Below are positions 11,490 to 18,881 of a stretch of DNA of 58,111 nucleotides, piece by piece. Where the stretch lies: the NCBI GenBank assembly GCA_900469965.1, contig UBZP01000014.1:442502-500612 (forward strand). Direction: 5' to 3'. This DNA is from Hyphomicrobiales bacterium (GTDB lineage Bacteria; Pseudomonadota; Alphaproteobacteria; Rhizobiales; Rhizobiaceae). How positions within the stretch are numbered: position 1 is the stretch's first letter; every line of letters begins with the position of its first letter. The position numbers were made by a program, and so were the translations under genes. The notes beneath the pieces were generated by a model that ran no database searches, was not told where the DNA came from, and worked only from the letters and a program-made list of their open reading frames with translations.

Positions 11490-12187
11490 GCGCGCTCTCC
11501 ATCGCACCCATCACCATGTCGAGCCGCGAGATCGCGGAACTGACTGGCAAACGTCACGACCACGTAAAGCGCGACATCGAGAAGATGCTCTCCGATCTCG
11601 GTGAAGATGCCCCCAAGTTTGGGGATATCTATTTCGACAGCATGAACCGGGAGCAGACAGAGTACCGTCTCGACCGGGAACTGACTGAAAATCTCCTCCT
11701 CGGTTATAGCGCAACCCTTCGCAGGAAGGTGCTCGCTCGCTTGCGAGAACTCGAGGGTATCCTTGCGGACCCGGCAAAGGCCTTGACCAATCCGACCGTG
11801 CTTCGGACCATCCTTTTGCAGAACGTGGAGAAGGTGATCGCGCTGCAGGCGGAGGTGAACGAGCTCCGCCCGGCGCAGGAAGCACTTGAGCGCATTGCAA
11901 CGGCCGACGGCTCGCTCTGCATCACAGAGGCGGCAAAAGCGCTTCAGCTTCGGCCAAAGGACCTCTTCCAGTGGCTTCGGCTGAACGGCTGGATCTATCG
12001 TCGCGCCGGCGCCGGTCATGATCTCGGCTATCAGTCCAAGACGACGGCTGGCCTCCTCGAACACAAGGTGACGACGGTTCTTCGCGCCGACGGATCGGAG
12101 AAGGTGACCGAGCAGGTTCGGATCACGCCCAAAGGCCTCACGAAACTCGCCAGTCTGATCAAACCAGCAATCGCGAGGGTCGCATGA
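11486..12187 (+). CDS. Phage antirepressor, Rha N-domain plus KilAC C-domain
   Basis: This 233-residue protein has an N-terminal Rha-family domain (MSSREIAELTGKRHDHV onward, residues about 11-95) and a C-terminal KilAC/ANT DNA-binding domain (about 130-225, with SLCITEAAKALQLRP and FQWLRLNGWIYRR). Such proteins in temperate phages antagonise repressors or modulate early expression. The ATG overlaps the preceding stop (ATGA), so the two are co-translated. Being second in the early operon, opposite the ribbon-helix-helix gene, it is the likely antagonist in the switch. Confidence 0.88.
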   Translation: MSALSIAPITMSSREIAELTGKRHDHVKRDIEKMLSDLGEDAPKFGDIYFDSMNREQTEYRLDRELTENLLLGYSATLRRKVLARLRELEGILADPAKALTNPTVLRTILLQNVEKVIALQAEVNELRPAQEALERIATADGSLCITEAAKALQLRPKDLFQWLRLNGWIYRRAGAGHDLGYQSKTTAGLLEHKVTTVLRADGSEKVTEQVRITPKGLTKLASLIKPAIARVA

Positions 12188-12273
12188 TCGCGGCCACCTT
12201 AAACACAAAAGGCCCGGCAGAGGCGGCAACCTCTCCGAGCCACGGTTCAAACAATCCCGAGAAGGATACGAGA

Positions 12274-12540
12274 ATGAACGAGGCACGCAATATCACACCT
12301 GCCGGCCCACCGGCAACACTCGCCGATCTGTTCGAGGAACCGGTCGACCACGCACGCCGGATGGCTTCGATCCTGGCTGACCTCTTGGAAGGCGTTCTTC
12401 GCGAAGACTTGGCAAATCAGGGGCGCCCCGGCTGCTACTATCTGACCAAGACCCAGGTCGAAGACATCATGTTCTCGGTCTACCAGACGCAGGGGTTCAT
12501 CGAGCGGATCGACACCGTATTCAAGGAGGCAGTCCAATGA
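12274..12540 (+). CDS. Early-operon orphan protein, 88 aa
   Basis: This 88-residue acidic protein (MNEARNI...TVFKEAVQ) has no recognised domain; the middle is helical (ADLFEEPVDHARRMASILA). The start at 12274 follows GAAGGA. An alternative in-frame ATG at 12184 would add 30 residues and overlap the upstream stop by 4 bases, but that extension has non-coding-like composition. It overlaps the next gene by 4 bases. Confidence 0.6.
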   Translation: MNEARNITPAGPPATLADLFEEPVDHARRMASILADLLEGVLREDLANQGRPGCYYLTKTQVEDIMFSVYQTQGFIERIDTVFKEAVQ

Positions 12541-12908
12541 CCAGCCTCACTCGTCGCCAATCGCTCGGTCTCCTTGCTGGTGTCACCATCCCCCCGACGG
12601 CTGCCGTCGGGATCGCTGCCGCCTCAGCTGCAAAAGCAGCATCGATCGACGACTATCTCGCCAGCGCTTCGGCATCCGAGAAGGCTTGGTACCATGCCAA
12701 CGCGCTCGCCGAGATCATGGGAGAGATGCACCCGGAGCACACTTTCATCACCCGTATCGACCACGACGGCTATTTCGCGCTTATCGCGGGAAAGCCACGG
12801 AAGGGGTGGGGGAAGGTCGCCAAGGTACATATTGATGACGGTTCGCCGCTCTTCGCCGACGACGTCACCGGCACCACAGCCTTCTCGGATTGGGAGACAG
12901 GCCGATGA
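12537..12908 (+). CDS. Orphan protein with twin-arginine-type N-terminus
   Basis: This 123-residue protein begins MTSLTRRQSLGLLAGVTIPP, an Arg-Arg pair followed by a hydrophobic, Ala-rich stretch to about residue 34. That is the pattern of a Tat signal peptide. The rest (SIDDYLASASASEKAWYHANALAEIM onward) is a small soluble domain I do not recognise. The start overlaps the upstream stop (ATGA). An exported protein in an early replication operon is unusual. Confidence 0.7.
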   Translation: MTSLTRRQSLGLLAGVTIPPTAAVGIAAASAAKAASIDDYLASASASEKAWYHANALAEIMGEMHPEHTFITRIDHDGYFALIAGKPRKGWGKVAKVHIDDGSPLFADDVTGTTAFSDWETGR

Positions 12909-13435
12909 TCCGCCCTCAGCAGCACAACACCCTCAACGTCTACCGCGAGCTGCCGCCGGGCTGCGTGCCGTTCCTCGTCAACGACGAATACTCCATACCC
13001 TTCATCCGGCCTGGTGAATGCGTCGTGGTCGACACTACGGACACCACACCACGCGTAGGTGACATCTATGTCATCCAGTGGGACAGCAACGGCCGGAGCG
13101 AACCCCGGCGCGACATCTGCCAGGCGCGGCATAGTTCGGCGATGTGGAAACCGCATAACGGCCAGCAGTTGTGGCACGTCACCTCAATGAAGACTACGGG
13201 CCCGGGCGATTTCGAGAGGTTCCTTGAGAGAGCTGCCGCCGAGCGCGCGAAGGGGCTGGCACCGCATGGTGTCGTTCCGATGTGGCTTGGCGGCTGGTCT
13301 GAAGGGCCGTTCGACTACGAGCACCTTGCGAGCAAGCTGTACGGCGCCGTCATCGGGATCTACCGCCCCAAAGTCGACGACATGATCGAGAGGGCGCGTG
13401 GGAAGACGATCGATGGAGACGGGGTCCGCCGATGA
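12905..13435 (+). CDS. Orphan protein with S24/LexA-like beta fold
   Basis: This 176-residue protein has an N-terminal stretch (YSIPFIRPGECVVVDTTDTTPRVGD then IYVIQW, residues about 34-65) that resembles the beta-rich core of S24 peptidase domains, where the phrase 'pGD.v.vd...p..Gdiyv' recurs. I do not see the Ser-Lys dyad clearly, so catalytic activity is doubtful. It starts by ATGA overlap and ends 4 bases into the next gene. Function unknown. Confidence 0.6.
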   Translation: MIRPQQHNTLNVYRELPPGCVPFLVNDEYSIPFIRPGECVVVDTTDTTPRVGDIYVIQWDSNGRSEPRRDICQARHSSAMWKPHNGQQLWHVTSMKTTGPGDFERFLERAAAERAKGLAPHGVVPMWLGGWSEGPFDYEHLASKLYGAVIGIYRPKVDDMIERARGKTIDGDGVRR

Positions 13436-14172
13436 CAGGGGAGGCAAAGGACACCAGCAGTGCGACGTGGAAGTTCGATTTCATCGCAACTGTGAACTCT
13501 GACCCGATGGCGAAAGGGGAATGCCTCGGCGTGATCGCGGCATTTCTCAATTTCGCGAGCAAGTCCAACCCGAAGGCGTACTGCAGCATTCCGGATCTCA
13601 TGCTCGCAACAGGCAGCTCACGCCCGACCGTGAAGAAGGCACTCAAGGTCCTCGGGCGTCTCGGCTATCTCGTGCCGCTCTTCGTCACCGAAGGCGGTTC
13701 GATGATGTACCGCTTGGTCAATGCGCGAAAGGAACTCATCGACGATCACCTGCGCATCGCTCGGACATCGCTCGCTGCGGAAAGGGCCGACAGGAAGAAG
13801 CGGGAGCGCAAGGCGAGGGGGGTGAAAGAAACTTGCCCCCCGCAAGAGCCAACTGGTGAAAGAAACTTGCCCCCCAAAGTGAAAGAAACTTGCCCCAATA
13901 CCGTAGAAGGATACCGTAGAGATTATCTCTATGAAGGGGACGAAGAACTTAGAGTAGGAGATACCCCTTCCTCGACCAATGCCTATGGCCTTGTCGACGA
14001 TGATCCGTCAGTCCCTTTCGCTGTCCCCGACAACGATGCCGAGGCCGACGATATCCTTTCTCACTTCGGCAATCTGAACCCGACCATTCGCATCGCTCTC
14101 AGGCGGATGCTGATGGATGGGGAGCTCACACCCGCAATGCTGTCAGTGAACCTCGGAGGCAACAATGGCTGA
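13432..14172 (+). CDS. Winged-helix replication-initiation-like protein containing iterons
   Basis: This 246-residue protein has an N-terminal winged-helix region (residues about 25-100, with SIPDLMLATGSSRPTVKKAL and LKVLGRLGYLVP) like phage replication initiators or DnaD-type primosome proteins. A Lys/Arg-rich linker and an acidic C-terminal part follow. The linker DNA holds three near-identical repeats (13822-13896) and an AT-richer stretch, an arrangement like the lambda O gene. It overlaps its neighbours by 4 and 8 bases. No helicase or polymerase gene is present, so host replisome recruitment is likely. Confidence 0.7.
   Translation: MTGEAKDTSSATWKFDFIATVNSDPMAKGECLGVIAAFLNFASKSNPKAYCSIPDLMLATGSSRPTVKKALKVLGRLGYLVPLFVTEGGSMMYRLVNARKELIDDHLRIARTSLAAERADRKKRERKARGVKETCPPQEPTGERNLPPKVKETCPNTVEGYRRDYLYEGDEELRVGDTPSSTNAYGLVDDDPSVPFAVPDNDAEADDILSHFGNLNPTIRIALRRMLMDGELTPAMLSVNLGGNNG
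13822..13896 (+). repeat. Three iterons, candidate phage replication origin
   Basis: GTGAAAGAAACTTGCCCC occurs at 13822-13839, 13856-13873 and 13879-13896; the first two copies extend by two more C. Copies 1 and 3 are read as VKETCP, but copy 2 is read in another frame as GERNLPP, so the DNA and not the protein is conserved. A doublet of ACCGTAG and the short palindrome AGAGAT-T-ATCTCT follow immediately in AT-richer sequence. This fits an origin embedded in the initiator gene. Confidence 0.7.
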
Positions 14173-14344
14173 CCAAGAACAGCTTGACCTCTTCGCCTGG
14201 GCGGAGCGCCGGCCGAGCGCGCAGGTGATCGACATCGTCGACCGGATCGCGCTGCGCATCTGGTACCGCCGCTTCTGGCCCAAGCCGCAGCAGTATTGCG
14301 CCGAACCCATCACCCTCTCCATTCGCAAGCGAGGTGTAGCGTGA
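14165..14344 (+). CDS. Small early protein, 59 aa
   Basis: This 59-residue protein (MADQEQLDLFAWAERRPSAQ onward) ends in a basic tail. It overlaps the upstream gene by 8 bases and the next GTG start by 4 bases. The LDLFAW beginning recurs in small phage early proteins, but I do not recognise a function. Coding is supported by the unbroken chain of overlaps. Confidence 0.6.
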   Translation: MADQEQLDLFAWAERRPSAQVIDIVDRIALRIWYRRFWPKPQQYCAEPITLSIRKRGVA

Positions 14345-14787
14345 CAAAACTCGTCACCATCGAGCCGGGACAATGGGTCCTGGCATTCCAGCAGCCGTAC
14401 TTCTATCCCGGCTCCGATATGGCCGAATGGCTCGAGCGCTTCACGTCGTGGGGCGGCGGCTGGGAGGGCCATCGCGCCAGCGAGATCTTCGTTGTCCATC
14501 AGGTCGAGAAGGCCATGCCAAAAACCTACACAGCCAAGGCGTGGTGGCGCGGCGCTGCGGAGACCGATGTCTGCCGCTATCCGCGGGAGAACGTCATGCA
14601 GGCCTTTGCCACGCAGGCTGAGGCGATCGGCGTGCGGGACCGATTCCACGACATCGGCGTCAGGGCGACCGCCGACATCGAGAAGGAGGCGGCCCGGCTC
14701 ATCAAGGCCTACGCGACCAAACGAGAGGCGGCGGCGCTGAAGGAAATCCACGCGTGCCTGCCGCACATCTTCGGGAGGGACGCATGA
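14341..14787 (+). CDS. Early orphan protein, 148 aa, GTG start
   Basis: This 148-residue protein begins at a GTG that overlaps the previous stop (GTGA). It has a Trp/Tyr-rich N-terminal half and a helical, Ala/Glu/Lys-rich C-terminal half (DIEKEAARLIKAYATKRE onward). No catalytic motif is recognised. It ends 4 bases into a 26-residue ORF. Confidence 0.6.
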   Translation: MTKLVTIEPGQWVLAFQQPYFYPGSDMAEWLERFTSWGGGWEGHRASEIFVVHQVEKAMPKTYTAKAWWRGAAETDVCRYPRENVMQAFATQAEAIGVRDRFHDIGVRATADIEKEAARLIKAYATKREAAALKEIHACLPHIFGRDA

Positions 14788-14864
14788 TCTTCCTGCACAT
14801 CATCAAGCTCCGCGCGCGTTTGCTCGCCCGCCTCTTCCTCCTCCGAAAGGAATCCTCCCGATGA
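14784..14864 (+). CDS. 26-residue basic hydrophobic peptide ORF
   Basis: This 26-residue ORF (MIFLHIIKLRARLLARLFLL...) overlaps the preceding stop and the following ATG by 4 bases each (ATGA). It is amphipathic and Arg-rich, possibly membrane-associated. Its role may be only translational coupling: its own 3' end supplies the GAAAGGA ribosome-binding site of the RNase H gene. Function unknown. Confidence 0.45.
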   Translation: MIFLHIIKLRARLLARLFLLRKESSR

Positions 14865-15484
14865 ACTATCGACCCTACAAGAGCGGGTTCCGCCCCGCCA
14901 AGAAGCATGCGCCCTTCGACATGTCGCTGGTGTCGGCCGGCTATCACATCTTCTGCGACGGCGCCTGTGAGCCGAACCCAGGCGCCGGCGGCTGGGGAGT
15001 GGCGATCTACCGCGATGGCGTTGAGGTTGGCCAGGATTGCGGTGGGCTCGTCGAGACCACGAACAACGCCATGGAACTCACCGGCATGCTCAAGGCGATC
15101 GAGTGGGTCCGTCACCACTTCCTCAAGGACGAGCCCGTCACGATCTGGTGCGACAGCATGTACGTCGTCAACGGCTGCAATGACTGGCGCCACAAATGGA
15201 AGCGCAACGGCTGGAGCCGGAAGGGGCCGAACGCCACGAAGCCGGAGACCGGCGTCATTGCCAACCTCGATCTCTGGAAGGAAATCGACACCGCCCTCAA
15301 TGCCTGCAGCGCTTTGACCATCCAATGGGTGAAGGGCCACAACGGCACCCTCGGCAACGAACGTGCGGACGAGTTGTCGCTGATGGGCCGGCAACAGGCC
15401 ATGGATGCGGCCGCGATCGAAGCCGAGCCAATCGTCGTCGACTATCTCACCGCTCAGTACAAGCGCGTCATGGGGGCTGCGTGA
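14861..15484 (+). CDS. rnhA: Ribonuclease HI
   Basis: This 207-residue type 1 RNase H hydrolyses the RNA strand of RNA-DNA hybrids, for example primers or an R-loop at the phage origin. Catalytic residues Asp33 (FCDGACEPNPG), Glu72 (NNAMELTGM), Asp98 (WCDSMYV), His160 and Asp170 (NERADELS) are all present. A short extra N-terminal extension (about 27 residues) and C-terminal tail make it longer than host RNase HI. It follows the initiator-like gene closely, which supports a replication role. Confidence 0.93.
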   Translation: MNYRPYKSGFRPAKKHAPFDMSLVSAGYHIFCDGACEPNPGAGGWGVAIYRDGVEVGQDCGGLVETTNNAMELTGMLKAIEWVRHHFLKDEPVTIWCDSMYVVNGCNDWRHKWKRNGWSRKGPNATKPETGVIANLDLWKEIDTALNACSALTIQWVKGHNGTLGNERADELSLMGRQQAMDAAAIEAEPIVVDYLTAQYKRVMGAA

Positions 15485-15918
15485 CGGTCCACAGGGTCAA
15501 CATCTACCAGATCGCCCGGGAATGCGGCGTCAGGCTTATCGAGGCTCGCGAGCATAGTCCCGCGAGCCGTCGGCCGTTCGAGTGCTACTGCAAGCCCACC
15601 ATCCGCGACATCGGTCAGCGCTACGGTGCCGGCCACCTCCGCCTCGTCTTCCTGCTGATGACGGGCACCCGCCAGAACGCGCGGGAGCTCTACGCCGACA
15701 TGATCAAGGCGGTCTCCCGGCTACTGGTCAATCATCCCGATCTCGTCCGCCGGCCGTCCCTGGTCGACGACTTCAACGCCATCGATCTCGGCCGTCTTCG
15801 CCGACAGGTAAGATCCATGAAATGCGGAGTGCCGACGAGCGATGCGTTGCTTGTTCTGCTGTCGGTCAAGTTCAAGCCCGCAGAGGGCCATATCGAAACG
15901 ACAGGAGAAGCAGCATGA
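15481..15918 (+). CDS. Early orphan protein, 145 aa, GTG start
   Basis: This 145-residue protein starts with GTG overlapping the rnhA stop. It is basic, with helical segments such as HLRLVFLLMTGTRQNARELYA; I recognise no domain. It is overlapped by the next gene (ATGA). Position suggests a replication or regulatory role. Confidence 0.55.
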   Translation: MTVHRVNIYQIARECGVRLIEAREHSPASRRPFECYCKPTIRDIGQRYGAGHLRLVFLLMTGTRQNARELYADMIKAVSRLLVNHPDLVRRPSLVDDFNAIDLGRLRRQVRSMKCGVPTSDALLVLLSVKFKPAEGHIETTGEAA

Positions 15919-16520
15919 AGTTTGTCGACTGGACGGCAAAGGCTGTCGAGGACCGAATCCTCGAGATGGCGGACACCCTGCGCATGTCGCCAGCGGTCAG
16001 AGGGCCGCAAATGTTCGGCTCGTCCATGCCGGAGGCCGTGCAGCGCCATAGCGAGGCTTATGGCTCCGTTGGTGCCCGATACCGCGAAACCGCGTCAGCG
16101 GGCGCGCTGGGGCGAATGGAGCAGGTCTGGTCATGGGTGAACGCCCTGCCGAACGAAGGCGACCGCAAGCTGATCTACGCCTGGTCGTGGGTTAAGGTGC
16201 GAAAAGGTATGAAGATCGCAGCCTTCGCCGCGGAAAATGACCTGAACGAAAGAACGCTGCGCCGCTCTGTAACAGCTATCTGCCAGCGGATTGCGGACAG
16301 GCTAAACCAAGAATGCCAAATTCGGCTTCTGACCCCGGATTGCCTCGTGTCCGAAATTCAGCCAGATATTGCGTCAACAACGGTAACGTCCGGAAATTGC
16401 GTCACAGCCTGGCGCGCTTCGGACGCAAGGCCGCAAGTCGACCCTGCTCTTGCATCGCTACGAGTAATCGAACCCCGGCGCAGCCGGGCGCGGCCGTTCA
16501 TAAGCACGATGGCGGAGTAG
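15915..16520 (+). CDS. DUF6362-like phage protein
   Basis: This 201-residue protein resembles a family common in rhizobial and other alphaproteobacterial phages (DUF6362 as I recall it). The family traits seen are a conserved HSEAYG then GRMEQVWSWVNALPNEGDR region, and a helix-turn-helix-like segment (ENDLNERTLRRSVTAICQRI, residues about 110-130) reminiscent of a sigma-region-4 or late-regulator fold. It is the last gene of the early operon, a usual position for a late-transcription activator. That role is inference. Confidence 0.6.
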   Translation: MKFVDWTAKAVEDRILEMADTLRMSPAVRGPQMFGSSMPEAVQRHSEAYGSVGARYRETASAGALGRMEQVWSWVNALPNEGDRKLIYAWSWVKVRKGMKIAAFAAENDLNERTLRRSVTAICQRIADRLNQECQIRLLTPDCLVSEIQPDIASTTVTSGNCVTAWRASDARPQVDPALASLRVIEPRRSRARPFISTMAE

Positions 16521-16637
16521 CATCATTCTTCGGGCAGCATGCAGGCGTGGGGTGGTTCGCCGGCACGGCGGTGTTAGCCGCGAACAGGTTGCGGCCGCCA
16601 CCGACAACGTGTTCCTGCCCCCAAAGCCGCATCCCGG

Positions 16638-16901
16638 TCAGGACAGTCGGCCGCGGCTTTGATCTGAAGTTGCTAGTTGCGGTGGCAGCCCCTGGATCGC
16701 ATAGCGGTGCAGGCGTGATGGCGAGACCAAGGGAACTCGGTTCATCGCGCTCGCGAGATCTTTCGCTCTGACCTCTGAAAGATCGCAAACGGGCAGAAGT
16801 GACTGGGTTGCGGGCATGCCCGAACGGAGGTCGAATACGCTCCAGGTTCCGTCGGTCTCCTGTCGAGACTCAAAGTTGGTCTTAATCATCTGGTCGCTCA
16901 T
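16638..16901 (-). CDS. Small rhizobial orphan, 87 aa
   Basis: This 87-residue protein begins MSDQMIKTNFESRQETDGTW, and its first 55 residues look like small rhizobial proteins of the form '...dGTWsVfD...G.PA...l.DL...da.dLa.aMNR'. The last 30 residues are less typical and may reflect a shifted or extended end. Its ATG overlaps the stop of the 60-residue gene upstream (ATGA), making a two-gene leftward operon. Function unknown. Confidence 0.55.
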   Translation of the reverse strand: MSDQMIKTNFESRQETDGTWSVFDLRSGMPATQSLLPVCDLSEVRAKDLASAMNRVPLVSPSRLHRYAIQGLPPQLATSDQSRGRLS

Positions 16902-17080
16902 TGGGCAGGAACCTGAACAACCGTCGTCAGGAAGCGCCCAAGGACCTTGTTCGACCGGAAGAACAGCGGCCCTTCTAGTGGTCGCAGGTTGGCCGTGAGG
17001 TAAGAGGCGCGTTTGAGCATTCGTTGAAGAATTCGAAGGTCGCTTGTCGCGAACTCGACATGCTGCACGTTGGAAGACAT
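16898..17080 (-). CDS. Small orphan, 60 aa, strong RBS
   Basis: This 60-residue protein (MSSNVQHVEFATSDLRILQR onward) is preceded by AAAGGAGG 8 bases from the ATG at 17080, an unusually strong ribosome-binding site. It is co-translated with the 87-residue gene that follows. No domain is recognised. Confidence 0.6.
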   Translation of the reverse strand: MSSNVQHVEFATSDLRILQRMLKRASYLTANLRPLEGPLFFRSNKVLGRFLTTVVQVPAQ

Positions 17081-17104
17081 GGAAGTCCTCCTTTCGCGTG
17101 GGGG

Positions 17105-17472
17105 CTAGGGTGTGGAGGCCCTTAAGCAGCAGCGCCCTGAGAATTGGCTACTGAAGGATTGACAGTGCGCGTAAGCGAACCGATTAGCAAGAAAACAATT
17201 GCGTCTCAATGAAGGCGGCGTTTCTGCGAGCGGGACTTGTTTCGAGCACAATGGCCCTCTATATGAGGCTCATCGGTATCGCTAAGAGCGCTGGATGCAT
17301 CTGCCGCTCGCGAGTACCGCAATCGCAGTCTTGCTTTGACCACGGATGTACTGGCACTGGAAGAATAGCGATTGGTGAGGAAGGTCGGTGCGTTTACTCG
17401 CTCCGGCCTTTTTTGTTTCCTGCAAGTTTGCTGGATTGATCGTAAGCAGTTCGGCACCGTCGCTGTGAAAAG
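17105..17472. other. Non-coding stretch with a terminator-like hairpin
   Basis: I see no supported gene here. Open frames on both strands lack ribosome-binding sites and use poor starts. The stretch contains a plus-strand terminator-like hairpin at 17383-17408 (GGTCGG pairs with CCGGCC) followed by six T at 17409-17414. An upstream non-coding RNA ending there is possible but not demonstrated. Confidence 0.4.
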
Positions 17473-17754
17473 CTACGGAGTTTCGGGTCTTCGAGCATCT
17501 TCTGGCGATGAAATGGAACGCCGCGCATGGGTGAGGATGTCCAAAACTTCTTCGACCACCTCTGGTGCGCTGCTGAACCGATCAATCAACACGCCTTCAA
17601 TCTCGTCGAAAACGCCATGTGCGCGCGAGCCGTACAGCTCCGCCAGAATCGTCAGTGCTACTTCAGCTACTCCGCCCCGTGCAGCGTGGCTTGCAGCTGA
17701 CAAATGTTTCTGGGGAAGGCGCATCAGGCGAATCAGAAGGTGTATTGAGATCAA
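17473..17754 (-). CDS. Small acidic orphan, up to 93 aa
   Basis: This protein of up to 93 residues has a helical core (ALTILAELYGSRAHGVFDEI, then LIDRFSSAPEVVEEVLDILT) with coding-like composition, resembling small rhizobial proteins. The longest start is a TTG at 17754; an ATG at 17724 would give 83 residues. Neither has a clear ribosome-binding site, so the start is uncertain. Function unknown. Confidence 0.45.
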   Translation of the reverse strand: MISIHLLIRLMRLPQKHLSAASHAARGGVAEVALTILAELYGSRAHGVFDEIEGVLIDRFSSAPEVVEEVLDILTHARRSISSPEDARRPETP

Positions 17755-17868
17755 GATGAAGACGAAACCTAACTGATCGCATTCGACAGTCTAGCAACCT
17801 CTACGGGTCACTCTGGCCGCCCTCTTGCCCCGGTACTTAGGGCCATGCAGATATTGGTGTTCCGCGTT

Positions 17869-18129
17869 TCACTTGTTGGTTGATCGCTGCAGGGCAGCTA
17901 TGAAATGGATGGCGTCGCCGACCGTGCGCAGGCTGTCGGTCATTTTGTCAGGAAATTGAACGCCGAATTGCTCTTCGAGCTCTAAGACAATTTGGGCGAC
18001 CTCCAGAGAATCGGCGCCCAAGTCGTCGACGAGGTCAACCGATTCTGCAACCGAGGCCGCGTCGACGCCAAGTTGTTCTGCGATGACACTGATCACTCTG
18101 TTCGAGATGTCCGGTGTCGCGGTACTCAT
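17869..18129 (-). CDS. Acyl carrier protein paralogue
   Basis: This 86-residue four-helix acyl carrier protein carries the phosphopantetheine motif DDLGADSLE with attachment Ser41. Its length is typical of AcpP (about 78) with a short N-terminal extension. It differs from rhizobial housekeeping AcpP (for example VAQIVLELEEQFGVQFP in place of the usual VELVMAFEEEFGVEIPD), so it is a paralogue. The ATG at 18129 follows AAGGAGA. It stands alone with no ketosynthase or acyltransferase nearby, so it must use host enzymes or act by binding host fatty-acid or lipid A enzymes. It lies in the leftward prophage cargo block. Confidence 0.9.
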   Translation of the reverse strand: MSTATPDISNRVISVIAEQLGVDAASVAESVDLVDDLGADSLEVAQIVLELEEQFGVQFPDKMTDSLRTVGDAIHFIAALQRSTNK

Positions 18130-18261
18130 CTTGGTCTCCTTCAGGCGCCAGGACACGGCATGCAGTTTCGGGGCCATTCCCCGTGGCGTGGAATTGGGGT
18201 TTTTGCTGGCGAAGAATTGGAAGCGCTGCCGCCGACCCCCCGGGTCCGCCTCGGCTTCTTG

Positions 18262-18420
18262 TCACTGATCCTCGCACCGGCAATCGCTGAAGGAAGCGAC
18301 GCACTTAGACTTGCATTCGCAGGTCGTTGATCCGTCGGTTGATCTACATGTTGCGACCGCATACGTAGATGCTGCAAGTGAAAAGGATATCAGGAATGCG
18401 AGAACGAACTTCTTAATCAT
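18262..18420 (-). CDS. Secreted cysteine-rich peptide, 52 aa
   Basis: This 52-residue precursor has a clear signal peptide (MIKKFVLAFLISFSLAAS, cleavage expected after Ala-Val-Ala23) and a mature part of about 29 residues with six cysteines (25, 34, 36, 40, 47, 49). The spacing is C-x8-C-x-C-x3-C-x6-C-x-C. GGAGGAG precedes the ATG at 18420. The even cysteine count suggests three disulfides in the periplasm or outside the cell. It lies 132 bp upstream of the acyl carrier protein gene on the same strand. No known family is recognised; a toxin, metal-binding or host-signalling peptide are all possible. Confidence 0.7.
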   Translation of the reverse strand: MIKKFVLAFLISFSLAASTYAVATCRSTDGSTTCECKSKCVASFSDCRCEDQ

Positions 18421-18487
18421 GGTTTAGCTCCTCCGTAAGCGGTCAACGGCGCTATCGCAGCTTGATTCGTAATGCGGATAGCCTTGC

Positions 18488-18620
18488 CTACTTCTTCTTG
18501 GTGGTGCTCTGGCTGTGTTTGACTTGGGAGCCCAGCGTTGGTGAAGCGCTCTTGTCGGCCGCCTTGTGCTTTTTTGGTTTTCTGGCTTCTTTGTTGCCGC
18601 GTAACCTGACCTTTGGCCAT
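18488..18620 (-). pseudogene. Frameshifted MAKGQ-type small rhizobial protein
   Basis: The ATG at 18620 starts MAKGQ. After one extra base (a G on the minus strand at about 18605) the sequence continues in another frame as LRGNKEARKPKKHKAADK and ends TTKKK-stop at 18488. The combined product matches the plan of a 40-45-residue Lys-rich family (MAKGQ..RGN.EA.KPKK...) common in rhizobia. As written the gene is frameshifted, so it is either a pseudogene or a sequencing error. Confidence 0.5.
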
Positions 18621-18881
18621 CAGCGCTTCCTTTCTGCTGAAACCGATCTGCTGTTAATTGGACGGCACCGGAGTCGAGCCACCACGTAGTGACCCGCCTC
18701 GCTCTCACCGCCGCCCTCACTGCTCCCAATCTTTGGCGCAGTGGAAACAGAAGCCGGTCGACGTCTCCCTCGAAGAGGGCTCCAGCGAGGTCAAATCATG
18801 CCGTGGGAACTGATCGGCCCTGACGGCGAGCCTATCAAGATAGCGCGTTCGCGTTCTAGAGGAAACGCAGAGACCGGAGGT

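Noticed and set aside
17209-17439. 76-aa plus-strand ORF
   Set aside because: Atypical composition and no ribosome-binding site; it runs through a terminator-like hairpin.
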